Program-made: the position numbers and the translations under genes
The notes under the pieces: generated by a model
Database searches by the model: none
What the model was told of the DNA's origin: nothing
The model's input: only the letters and a program-made list of their open reading frames with translations
NCBI GenBank assembly: GCA_964582875.1
Contig: CAZOTZ010000045.1
Coordinates: 1 to 13,725, forward strand
Direction of reading: 5' to 3'
Source: JAADDV01 sp964582875
GTDB taxonomy: Bacteria > Aquificota > Aquificia > Aquificales > Hydrogenothermaceae
Length of the DNA: 13,725 nt
Shown here: one piece after another, positions 1-7,175 of the stretch
Position numbering within the stretch: the first letter of the stretch is position 1
How the letters are laid out: the number at the start of each line of letters is the position of its first letter

Positions 1-6
1 CCTCCT
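1..6 (-). promoter_or_regulatory. Ribosome-binding site of a gene off the left edge
   Basis: Read on the minus strand, the window ends in ACAGGAGG, a near-perfect Shine-Dalgarno sequence, preceded by about 90 bases of AT-rich non-coding DNA. A minus-strand gene therefore probably starts within about ten bases beyond position 1, downstream of polA. Its product cannot be seen. Confidence 0.5.
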
Positions 7-51
7 GTTTTCTCTTATCTAATTTATAAATTTATAACTGATGAATACAGA

Positions 52-83
52 AAGTAGTCTTGACATAAGAGAGAAGACTACTT
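52..83 (-). terminator. Perfect 10-bp inverted repeat after polA, possible terminator
   Basis: AAGTAGTCTT at 52-61 is perfectly repeated in inverse at 74-83, with a 12-base loop. It begins 16 bases past the polA stop codon, which suits a transcript-ending hairpin. The stem has only three G-C pairs and the following minus-strand bases (TTTCTGTATT) make a weak U-tract, so termination would be inefficient. It could instead be a protein-binding operator, because a good plus-strand promoter lies across it. Confidence 0.4.
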
Positions 84-88
84 AGATT
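60..88 (+). promoter_or_regulatory. Promoter-like element reading antisense into the polA 3' end
   Basis: TTGACA at 60-65 is a perfect sigma70 -35 box. It is followed after exactly 17 bases by TAGATT at 83-88, which matches 4 of 6 positions of the -10 consensus. Transcription would start near 95 and run antisense through polA. No convincing plus-strand gene follows. Both boxes overlap the inverted repeat at 52-83. In AT-rich DNA such a match can arise by chance. Confidence 0.3.
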
Positions 89-99
89 TTGAAGAAGCT

Positions 100-1854
100 T
101 TACTTTTCTCCCCAGTGGTTTACTTTTTCTATTTCAAATTCAACAGGGACATTTTTTAAAAGTATTTCTCCTGCTTTTTTCATACTTTTTGAGAGTACTT
201 CCTTTACTTTCTCTGATATATCTTCTTTGCATTCTACAACGATTTCATCATGAACAAGATTTACTATATAAGCATCTATTCCTCTGGTAGCCTTTCCGAA
301 AAGAACCACAGCCATTTTCAAAATATCACTACCTGTTCCCTGAATAGGATAATTAACTGCATCTGTAAACCTGCTTACTACCATTCTTCTACCAAGTAAA
401 GAATAAACAACAATTTGCCTTTTTTCCTCAAGCTTTCTTTTTACTTCTTCATGCCATTTTTTAAAGCCAGAATAAACATCAAAAAATTTCGCATGAAACT
501 TTTGGGCATCAGAAAGAGAAATATCTATGCCGTAATTGTTTTTTGCGTACTGCATTAAAGAACGTGGAGAAATTCCGTATATAAGACCAAAGTTTATAGC
601 TTTTGCCATCTGCCTTTCTTCTTTTGTTATCTCATCGTAATTCTTACCAAGTATCAAAGAAGCTGTAAATCTGTGAAGGTCTTTCCCTTCTTTAAAAGCT
701 TTAATCATAGTTTCTTCATTTACATACTCTGCAGCAATTCTTAGCTCTATCTGTGAGTAATCTGCAACAATCATACTTTTTCCTTCAGGAGGTTTAAACA
801 AAAATCTCAGTTCCCTTGGTATGTTCTGGAGATTTGGTTTAAAGGAAGACATTCTACCTGTTGGAGCTCCTATCTGTTTAAACTCTCCGTAAATCCTCCC
901 ATTTTTTGTATGTTCTTTTAACTCCTTTAGCTTATCAATAAGTTTTTTTTCACTTCTTATATGTAGAAGTTTCTTAACTTCCTCTTTATCTGCATACTGC
1001 CTTAATGCACTGTCCTGGGAAGAAAGGGAACCTTTTTGGGTTTTAGGGAGTTTTAAACCAAGTTTTACAGTAAGCCAGTGGGTAACTTTCTGGGGGGAAA
1101 ACGGGTCTACTCCGTATCTTCTCACAAAATCTATGTATTCCCTTTGATAAGAAGAGCTTTTTTCTTTGTAAAGCTTTTTTAATGTTTCTTCGTCAACAGG
1201 CATTCCTACAATCTCCATTAAAGCAAGGAAAGGAACAAATGCCATTTCAACAGCAGCAACTCCATTGTCTATACCGAATATTTTCTTGAGTTCTCCTGTT
1301 GATTTATGCGGAGTCTCAATCTGATTTAATTTATCCCTCAGTATAGGGAATATCTCCCTTAATGCCTGTATATCTTTAGCTGCATACTCAATCTGTTCCT
1401 CTGTTAATTTTTCCAATCCCCACTGGGACTTTTGTTGGGTTTTATCAAGATGGTTATCTGTAAATCTAAAGGAAACAGCCGAAAGGGAATGTCCTTTCTG
1501 TGGGTCTTCAGATATTAGCTGGGAAGCTATCATAGTGTCAAAAACTTTTTCTGGAAATATCCCAAAGTTTGTCTTTAAAAACTTTATATCAAATTTAAGG
1601 TTATGTCCCACTATTCCCTTACTTTCCAATAAAGGTTTTAAATGTTGTGCAAATTCTGGGATACTGAACATATCGTATAAGAAAATCTGTTCTTCATTCC
1701 CTATCTGAATAAGCCTTACTTTGTCATTAAAAAAATCAATATTATTAAAATCTTTAACCGCTACTTCAGTATCAAGATAGACGTACTTATCTAACTCAAA
1801 AAATGTGAGACTTTCTACAGCTTCCTGTAAGTCTTTTATGTAGGTGTAGTGCAT
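100..1854 (-). CDS. polA: DNA polymerase I, exonuclease-polymerase form without 5'-nuclease
   Basis: Family A DNA polymerase for gap filling in repair and replication, 584 residues from the chosen start. The 3'-5' proofreading domain is intact: Exo I is D28-T-E30, Exo II is NLKFD at 85-89, Exo III is YAAKD at 157-161. Polymerase motif A is DYSQIELR (D365), motif B runs R414 to G427 with K418, F422 and Y426, and motif C is H535-D536-E537. Phe at 422 corresponds to the position that makes E. coli Pol I discriminate against dideoxynucleotides. The N-terminal 5'-nuclease domain of E. coli and Taq Pol I is absent; this short form is usual in Aquificota. The reading frame is open to 1968, but the extra 38 residues are hydrophobic and unlike the family, and the promoter at 1875-1902 lies inside them. 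ATG at 1854, preceded by AGGTAGGAAAG, is therefore preferred. Confidence 0.95.
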   Translation of the reverse strand: MHYTYIKDLQEAVESLTFFELDKYVYLDTEVAVKDFNNIDFFNDKVRLIQIGNEEQIFLYDMFSIPEFAQHLKPLLESKGIVGHNLKFDIKFLKTNFGIFPEKVFDTMIASQLISEDPQKGHSLSAVSFRFTDNHLDKTQQKSQWGLEKLTEEQIEYAAKDIQALREIFPILRDKLNQIETPHKSTGELKKIFGIDNGVAAVEMAFVPFLALMEIVGMPVDEETLKKLYKEKSSSYQREYIDFVRRYGVDPFSPQKVTHWLTVKLGLKLPKTQKGSLSSQDSALRQYADKEEVKKLLHIRSEKKLIDKLKELKEHTKNGRIYGEFKQIGAPTGRMSSFKPNLQNIPRELRFLFKPPEGKSMIVADYSQIELRIAAEYVNEETMIKAFKEGKDLHRFTASLILGKNYDEITKEERQMAKAINFGLIYGISPRSLMQYAKNNYGIDISLSDAQKFHAKFFDVYSGFKKWHEEVKRKLEEKRQIVVYSLLGRRMVVSRFTDAVNYPIQGTGSDILKMAVVLFGKATRGIDAYIVNLVHDEIVVECKEDISEKVKEVLSKSMKKAGEILLKNVPVEFEIEKVNHWGEK

Positions 1855-1874
1855 CTTTCCTACCTTTTTTCTAT

Positions 1875-1902
1875 AGAATATCACCAAACTACAGAAAGGC
1901 AA
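1875..1902 (-). promoter_or_regulatory. polA promoter
   Basis: On the minus strand, TTGCCT (1902-1897) is followed after 16 bases by TATTCT (1880-1875). The -10 box is preceded by TGA, giving the extended -10 form TGnTATTCT. The start of transcription would be near 1868, leaving a leader of about 14 bases before the ATG at 1854. This placement supports the shorter polA start. Confidence 0.45.
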
Positions 1903-1973
1903 GTTTGCACATAAAAAATGCACCTTAGAAAGCCTGTATATACATAAGTAATTGATAATTATAAACATTTCTT

Positions 1974-1990
1974 TGGCACATATCTTGTTT
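1974..1990 (+). promoter_or_regulatory. Sigma54-like promoter of the nitrite reductase gene
   Basis: TGGCACATATCTTGTTT resembles the sigma54 pattern TGGCAC-N5-TTGCW. The GG (-24) and the -12 dinucleotide are separated by exactly ten bases, but the -12 element is GT rather than GC. Transcription would begin near 1999, 24 bases before the start codon. Sigma54 control would suit nitrogen assimilation. Two TGCAC direct repeats (1906-1910, 1919-1923) lie upstream where an activator could bind. A clear sigma70 promoter was not found in this direction. Confidence 0.35.
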
Positions 1991-2022
1991 GTAATAATAA
2001 AAAAATTTTTTCTGGGGAAGTC

Positions 2023-3933
2023 ATGGAAAAGTTAATAAAAGTTTCACAGGAAAGGAACAAAAGACTTAATAAAATAGAAAAACTTAAACAGGAACATACA
2101 CCACAGGAAGCATGGGAAAAACTTGAGTACTATGCAAAAAATGGTTTTTCTTCTATTCCTGAACATGACCTTTCTTTCTTCTTTAAATGTTTTGGCATAT
2201 TTTACAGACCGGCTACACCAGAAAGATTTATGATGCGGGTTAGAATTCCTGGGGGAAAACTAACGACCCAGCAAGCTTTAAGAATTGGAGAAATTGCACA
2301 AAAATACGGCAATGATTACATAGATTTAACAACAAGAATGCAGGTTGAACTCAGATACCTGAGAATAGAAGATATACCAGATGTTATAAAAGGACTTGAA
2401 GAGGTAGGAATAACAAGTTTCCAGACAGGCGTAGACAATTTTAGAAACATCCTTCAAGACCCCCTTGATGGGCTTGCATTTGATAATGTTATAGAAACGT
2501 GGGATACCCTCCTTAAAATCCAGTCAATCTTTTTAAAAAAAGAAGAATGGATATGTAAGCTTCCAAGGAAGTTTAACATAGCAATTTCTGGCTCTTATTC
2601 AAACAGATGTAATGTTTACGGACATGATGCCTGTTTTGTTCTTGCTGAAAAAGACGGTGAGTTTGGTTTTAATGTTTATTTAGGTGGAAAGGTAGGTTTT
2701 ACAGCAGATTATGCTGATGTATTCTTAAAAGAAGAAGAAGTTCCTGTATTCTTTGAAGCACTTGCCAGAGTTTTTAGAGATTACGGTTTCAGAGACAGTA
2801 GAAATAAAAACAGACTGAGATATTTAATTGATGCTGTAGGAATGGAAGAGTTAATAAAAGCAGTAGAAAAAACAGCCGGGAGGGCCTTTGAGACCGGTGG
2901 AAACACACTAACACAAATGGAGGGAGGGGAGAAAACAAAAGTTCAGCTTAAAGATGGAACATTTGCTATTCATGTTGTAGTTCCATCAGGTATATTTAGT
3001 GGTACAGACATGATAAAAGCAGGGGAGCTTGCCCAGAAGTTCGGAAATGGAGAACTAAGACTTACAGTTGAACAAAATATGTATATAGTAGGTGTTCCCC
3101 AGGAAAAAATAGATGAGCTTTTATCACAGGAGTTCTTTAAAAAATACAAAAATAACCACTCTGTATTCTTCAATGACCTTATAGCATGTGCTGGAACAGA
3201 ACACTGCCCCTTTGGTGTTATACCTAACAAACCAGATGCTATAGAAGTAGCTGGATATCTTACAGAAAAGTACAAAATAGAAGATGGAAAAGTAAGAATG
3301 TACTGGTCTGCATGTCAAAAAGGGTGTGGTATTCACGGTTTAGGTGATATAGGGTTTGTTGGGGTAAAGTTTAAAAAAGATGGAGAAACAAAGCTTGGGG
3401 TTGATATGTACTACGGAGGAACAATAACAGGGGAAAGTGAAGAAGGAAAGCTCCTTATAAAGAGTATTCCCCTTGAAGAAGCAAAGTTTTACGCAGAAGA
3501 GTTAATTATTGAATATATGAACCTAAAAAAACCAAAAGAGAGCTTTGAAAATTTCTACAAAAGGGTTTTAAGAAAGGTATCTAAAGAAGCTATAAAGTTT
3601 CTTGTGTGGTTTAACAACCTTATAAAAAACAGATATCCATCTCTTAGACTCAGTTTAAATGAACATGTTCTTAATAACCATTTTGAAGAGGAAGAGATTT
3701 TTGCATTTGGGTACCAGCTTTACAGAAAAGCTACCGGAAAAAGTCCTTATTCAAAACCAAACATATTAGAGATATATGACGAACCTGAGCCAGAAAAACC
3801 AAGTAAGATAAATAAAGAGTTTCCAGAAGAACTTGATAGTATTGTAATGAAAATGATTTCCAAAAAACCAGAAAAAAGGTACAAAGTTTTTACAGAAATA
3901 GAAGAAGATTTGAAAAAAGTTTTTAACGCTTAA
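2023..3933 (+). CDS. nirA: Siroheme/4Fe-4S nitrite reductase with kinase-like C-terminal tail
   Basis: Assimilatory reductase expected to reduce nitrite to ammonium in the cytoplasm with six electrons, probably from ferredoxin. Two ferrodoxin-like half-domains (about 50-130 and 310-370) alternate with two siroheme-binding catalytic domains. The four cluster/siroheme cysteines are C389-x5-C395 and C431-x3-C435, flanked by VRMYWSAC and the ADIGF-like GDIGFVGV. The pattern matches plant and cyanobacterial ferredoxin nitrite reductase throughout, although GCxNxC is replaced by ACQKGC. Sulfite reductase is the alternative but fits less well. The reductase fold should end near residue 520. Residues 551-636 instead resemble subdomains IX-XI of a Ser/Thr kinase (see the separate entry). 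The start is ATG with GGGGAAG close upstream. The last 11 bases overlap the end of the convergent panE gene. Confidence 0.85.
   Translation: MEKLIKVSQERNKRLNKIEKLKQEHTPQEAWEKLEYYAKNGFSSIPEHDLSFFFKCFGIFYRPATPERFMMRVRIPGGKLTTQQALRIGEIAQKYGNDYIDLTTRMQVELRYLRIEDIPDVIKGLEEVGITSFQTGVDNFRNILQDPLDGLAFDNVIETWDTLLKIQSIFLKKEEWICKLPRKFNIAISGSYSNRCNVYGHDACFVLAEKDGEFGFNVYLGGKVGFTADYADVFLKEEEVPVFFEALARVFRDYGFRDSRNKNRLRYLIDAVGMEELIKAVEKTAGRAFETGGNTLTQMEGGEKTKVQLKDGTFAIHVVVPSGIFSGTDMIKAGELAQKFGNGELRLTVEQNMYIVGVPQEKIDELLSQEFFKKYKNNHSVFFNDLIACAGTEHCPFGVIPNKPDAIEVAGYLTEKYKIEDGKVRMYWSACQKGCGIHGLGDIGFVGVKFKKDGETKLGVDMYYGGTITGESEEGKLLIKSIPLEEAKFYAEELIIEYMNLKKPKESFENFYKRVLRKVSKEAIKFLVWFNNLIKNRYPSLRLSLNEHVLNNHFEEEEIFAFGYQLYRKATGKSPYSKPNILEIYDEPEPEKPSKINKEFPEELDSIVMKMISKKPEKRYKVFTEIEEDLKKVFNA
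3673..3930 (+). other. Ser/Thr protein kinase C-lobe-like segment fused to nitrite reductase
   Basis: Residues 551-636 of the nitrite reductase follow the order seen at the end of bacterial Hanks-type kinases. EIFAFGYQLYRKATGKSPY (559-577) resembles DIYALGVVLYELLTGKxPF (subdomains IX-X). A short proline-containing linker with PSKIN follows. Then PEELDSIVMKMISKKPEKRY (601-620) resembles the helix around the invariant subdomain XI arginine (here R619), and EIEEDLKKVF ends it. The subdomain IX Asp is Glu558. No Gly-rich loop, VAIK lysine, HRD or DFG motif is present, so it cannot be a kinase by itself. The reading frame is continuous. The similarity was judged by eye. Confidence 0.6.
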
Positions 3934-4876
3934 ATTTTCCCCTTTTTATTTTTTCTTTTGCTTTTATAAGTTTAGTTATAGTTTCGTTTGTCGGGACTTT
4001 TAGTCCCTTTTCCTTTGCAAGTCTAACTATAGCTCCGTTTAGAGCATCTATTTCTATTTTTTTCCCTGCTTTTATATCATGGTACATTGATGGGAAATGC
4101 TCTTTTGTAGGAGGTATAAGATTTTCATAAAAATGTTTTTTGTATTCCTGAGGATTTTCCCAGTTAAGCTGTATATTATGCTTTTCAGTAACGAGGAATA
4201 TCTCATCAATAATACTGTCCATAACTTCTCTGGTTTCTTCAATAGACGCAAGGGTACCATAGCTACACTCAAGTAATGCTCCAAGGGGATTTAAAGCACA
4301 GTTGTAAAGAATTTTATCCCAGAGTGTTTTATACACATCAGGGTCGTAGGACGCAGGTATCCCAGAATGTTTTATAAGACACGCAACTTTTAATATTTTT
4401 TCTTCAGGTATTGTTTTAGATGGGTCTCCTATCCTAACATCATCTGCATTTACTGTTATTTCTACTTCACCAGGTTTTATAACCTTTGAACCAAATATAA
4501 CCCGTGCAAGGAGAGTGTGTTCTTTACCAATAACAGAAGAAACTGTCTCATAGTTACCATAACCATTTTGGGCAACAACAACAAGTGTGTTTTCTCCAAC
4601 AATGCTTTTTATCTGCTGTACTGCTTTTTCTGTATCGTAAGATTTAACTGTTAAAAATACAACATCAATATCATCTTTTATTTTTTCTACTGATGAATAT
4701 ATACCATCAAGTTTAGCTTCGTGGTTTCCCCATATACCTGAGACTTTTAAAGTTTTATTTTTTAGTAGAGGTTCATACTCTATCTTTGTTATCCCATAAA
4801 CTGTGTGTCCACTTTCTTTTAAAAAAGTTGCAAATGCAGTTCCTAAAGCCCCAAGCCCAAAAACAACAATTTTCAC
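3923..4876 (-). CDS. panE: 2-dehydropantoate 2-reductase (ketopantoate reductase)
   Basis: NADPH-dependent reductase converting ketopantoate to pantoate in pantothenate and coenzyme A synthesis, cytosolic. The 317-residue length is normal. The N-terminal Rossmann fold opens with G7-L-G9-A-L-G12. The C-terminal helical domain carries the family signature around LWDKILYN with the catalytic-type K188 and N192, followed by NPLGALL. SMYHDIKAGKKIEIDALNG (263-281) includes the conserved Glu (E275). The start is GTG at 4876, immediately before KIVVFGLG, with AGGAG 11 bases upstream, which is slightly far. It overlaps the nitrite reductase gene tail to tail and is divergent from alr. Some members of this large family reduce other 2-oxo acids, so the substrate is likely rather than proven. 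Confidence 0.88.
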   Translation of the reverse strand: MKIVVFGLGALGTAFATFLKESGHTVYGITKIEYEPLLKNKTLKVSGIWGNHEAKLDGIYSSVEKIKDDIDVVFLTVKSYDTEKAVQQIKSIVGENTLVVVAQNGYGNYETVSSVIGKEHTLLARVIFGSKVIKPGEVEITVNADDVRIGDPSKTIPEEKILKVACLIKHSGIPASYDPDVYKTLWDKILYNCALNPLGALLECSYGTLASIEETREVMDSIIDEIFLVTEKHNIQLNWENPQEYKKHFYENLIPPTKEHFPSMYHDIKAGKKIEIDALNGAIVRLAKEKGLKVPTNETITKLIKAKEKIKRGKFKR

Positions 4877-4907
4877 TGTTGATACTTCTCCTGTATACGA
4901 AAAGATT

Positions 4908-4913
4908 TATAAT
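4908..4913 (+). promoter_or_regulatory. -10 box of the alr promoter
   Basis: A perfect TATAAT lies 29 bases before the alr start codon in the 66-base divergent gap with panE. No good -35 box is found at 16-18 bases upstream; a TTGATA at 4879-4884 is too far, at 23 bases. The same AT-rich core reads TATAAA on the other strand, so it may serve panE as well. Confidence 0.4.
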
Positions 4914-4942
4914 ATAGTTTAATCCAAAAGGAAAGGTTATAC

Positions 4943-6028
4943 ATGTTGTATAGAAGCTGGGCTGAAATTGACATAGAAAGATTAGAGGAAAATATAAAAA
5001 AGATATATACCTTTACAGGTAAATATATATTTGCTGTTGTAAAAGCAGACGCCTACGGACACGGGGCAGTTGAAATCAGTAAACATCTTGAAAACATACC
5101 TTTTGTAAAAAAGCTTTGTGTTGCTACCGCTGAAGAGGGAAAAGAGCTAAGGGAAGCTGGCATAGAAAAGGATATTCTTGTTTTAGGTGGTGTTTTAAAG
5201 GGGGAAGAAGAGGAGTTCAACATTTACAACCTACAGCCTGTAATATCTGACTTCAATCAGCTGGAGCTATCTAAAAATCTGAAAAAACCTGTACATATTA
5301 AGTTTGATACAGGTATGCATCGTTTAGGTTTCTATAAAAAGGATATATGTAAAATAGTTGAAATCATAAAGAAAAATAGTATAGATGTAGAAGGGATTAT
5401 GTCCCACTTTCCCTCTGCAGACATTGATAAAGAACTGACAGAAAAACAGATATATGAGTTTTCCCAGATATCAAAAATATTGGAAAGCAAAGGAATATTA
5501 CCTGTTTACAAACATATACAGAACAGTGCAGGTCTCGTTTATAAATGTGATTTTTGCAACGCTGTCAGAGTAGGACTTACCATATACGGAGAAAAGCCTG
5601 TTAAAAACTTTCCTGTTGATGTTAAAAACATAATGTCTGTTAAATCAAAACTGATAGCAGTAAAAAAACTCAGAAAGGGAGATAAGGTCTCTTACTGTGG
5701 GACTTTTGAAGCTGATAAAGATATGACTGTTGGTATTGTTGCATTTGGTTATGCAGATGGTCTTCCAAGAAATTTATCAAATAAAGGCTTTTTCATAATA
5801 AATGGTAAAAAAGCTCCTATTGTTGGAAACATTACAATGGATATGACAATTGTAGATTTAACAGGAATAGATGCTGAAATCGGGGATACTGTTTTGATTA
5901 TTGGAAAGAATGGAGAAGAGATAAGCTTCTATGATGTTGCAGATTTATGTGAAACTATTCCATACGAGTTAATGTGTAGAATATCAAAAAGGGTAAAGAG
6001 AATAGTAAAAATACCTAAAGTCTTATGA
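4943..6028 (+). CDS. alr: Alanine racemase
   Basis: PLP enzyme interconverting L- and D-alanine for peptidoglycan, cytosolic, 361 residues as expected. The N-terminal TIM-barrel carries the PLP lysine K34 in AVVKADAYGHG. HIQNSAG (191-197) and R209 in VRVGLTIYG are the usual cofactor-phosphate and pyridine contacts. The C-terminal beta-domain supplies the second catalytic residue, Y251 in VSYCGTF, followed by FGYADGLPR and the APIVGNITMDM segment (usually GRxCMD; here N and T replace R and C). The start is ATG, with AAGGAAAGG at 4928-4936. The last 14 bases overlap the convergent histidine kinase gene, so there is no room for a separate terminator between them. Confidence 0.95.
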   Translation: MLYRSWAEIDIERLEENIKKIYTFTGKYIFAVVKADAYGHGAVEISKHLENIPFVKKLCVATAEEGKELREAGIEKDILVLGGVLKGEEEEFNIYNLQPVISDFNQLELSKNLKKPVHIKFDTGMHRLGFYKKDICKIVEIIKKNSIDVEGIMSHFPSADIDKELTEKQIYEFSQISKILESKGILPVYKHIQNSAGLVYKCDFCNAVRVGLTIYGEKPVKNFPVDVKNIMSVKSKLIAVKKLRKGDKVSYCGTFEADKDMTVGIVAFGYADGLPRNLSNKGFFIINGKKAPIVGNITMDMTIVDLTGIDAEIGDTVLIIGKNGEEISFYDVADLCETIPYELMCRISKRVKRIVKIPKVL

Positions 6029-7175
6029 TAAAGATGTTGTATTTGTTGTCTGTTTCCACCTTTATCTTCATTTTGTAGTGGTCTGCAACCTCTTTAACAA
6101 TAGACAGTCCAAGACCTGAACCTTCAGTTGTTCTTGATTTTTCTTCCCTGTAAAATCTGTCAAAGATTTTATTTATATTTTCTTTTTTTATTATCTTCCC
6201 TGTGTTTTTTATAACAACTGTTTTAGGTTTTATTATTATATGGATTTCTCCATTCTCGTAATTGTACTTTATAGCATTTTCTATAAGATTTGAAAACATC
6301 ATTTCCATGTCCCTTTCAGAGGCTATTATTTCAGCTGTCCCCTGCTCTTTTAAAAGAACTTTTATCTTTTTTTCTGCAATACGGGGCATCATAAGGTTAA
6401 GCTGTTCTTTGATAATATCGTTAATTCTGATTTTTTTCTTCTCTTTTTCTCCTATCTGTGAAAAGAAAAGAAGGTCTGAAACAAGTTTCTTCATATACTC
6501 AACTGTTTTTTTTATGTTCTCTATGTTTTTTTCTATATTCTGGTAGTTTTTTTGTTCTATCAGGTAAAGGTTAGAAGACATAACTGTAAGCGGTGTCCTC
6601 AGGTCGTGGGAGACGTTTTGGGTAAATCTTTCCTGTTTATCAAAAATCTCTTTTATTGGATAGATAATATTTTTTGAAATAATAAACGCTATTGCAAGAA
6701 TTATTACAGATATAGAAAAGGTAAGATAAAAAAGTATAAATTTAAGTTTTTCTATATGGTTAAGTGTATTCTCAAGGTTTTTTCCTGCGTATATATGGTA
6801 TACCCCTGATTGTTTTTTAAATGATGTTCCGTATATAACGTCGTATCCAAATATTCTAAAACCGGAAAAGTGATAAGGGATTTTACACATTTTACCCCTA
6901 TAAAAAACAACGTCAGCTTGAGGGTTAAATATACAAACGTAAGTATCATTGGGAATTCTCATATTTTTCACGATAGAAAAGTCTACTACAGGGTTTTCAA
7001 CTTTTTTTGCAATCTCAAAAGTTATACTCTTAAGCTGGTCACTTATCTCAAGTATTATCTGCTTTTTATAAAAGTAATAAATAGACCCTGAAAAAGCAGA
7101 AAGTATAAGAGTTGATATGATAGAGATAAGCAGAGTTATTTTTAAACGGGCTTTTAAAAACTGGTCTATTTTCAT
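6015..7175 (-). CDS. Membrane sensor histidine kinase
   Basis: Two-component sensor kinase, 386 residues. Transmembrane helices at about 13-35 and 145-167 frame an outside sensor domain of about 110 residues containing two cysteines (C81, C97) that could form a disulfide. The dimerisation/phosphoacceptor helix has NVSHDLRTPL with H190. The ATP-binding domain has the N box NLIENAIKYN (N296, N300) and the G2 box GSGLGLSIV (352-360). The G1 box is NTGK (324-327), so the usual Asp of DxGxG is Asn, a substitution also seen in other active kinases. There is no clear HAMP domain, since TM2 is followed by only about 20 residues before the H box. Its start codon overlaps the response regulator stop codon (ATGA) and it has no good ribosome-binding site, implying translational coupling. 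The signal is unknown. Confidence 0.92.
   Translation of the reverse strand: MKIDQFLKARLKITLLISIISTLILSAFSGSIYYFYKKQIILEISDQLKSITFEIAKKVENPVVDFSIVKNMRIPNDTYVCIFNPQADVVFYRGKMCKIPYHFSGFRIFGYDVIYGTSFKKQSGVYHIYAGKNLENTLNHIEKLKFILFYLTFSISVIILAIAFIISKNIIYPIKEIFDKQERFTQNVSHDLRTPLTVMSSNLYLIEQKNYQNIEKNIENIKKTVEYMKKLVSDLLFFSQIGEKEKKKIRINDIIKEQLNLMMPRIAEKKIKVLLKEQGTAEIIASERDMEMMFSNLIENAIKYNYENGEIHIIIKPKTVVIKNTGKIIKKENINKIFDRFYREEKSRTTEGSGLGLSIVKEVADHYKMKIKVETDNKYNIFIIRL

Noticed and set aside
1855..1968. N-terminal extension of polA to ATG at 1968
   Set aside because: The 38 added residues are hydrophobic and unlike any polymerase N-terminus, the promoter at 1875-1902 lies within them, and ATG at 1854 has its own ribosome-binding site.
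2970..3336. Minus-strand reading frames of 70-101 codons inside nirA
   Set aside because: They lie opposite strongly conserved reductase codons including the cluster cysteines, and show no family features or ribosome-binding site. They are shadows.
3923..3960. T-rich run after nirA as an intrinsic terminator
   Set aside because: The T-runs are the reverse of Lys codons at the panE C-terminus, and the only stem nearby (TTTAA-CGC-TTAAA) is short and AT-only.
4879..4884. TTGATA as the -35 box of alr
   Set aside because: It is 23 bases from TATAAT at 4908-4913, beyond the usual 16-18 base spacer.
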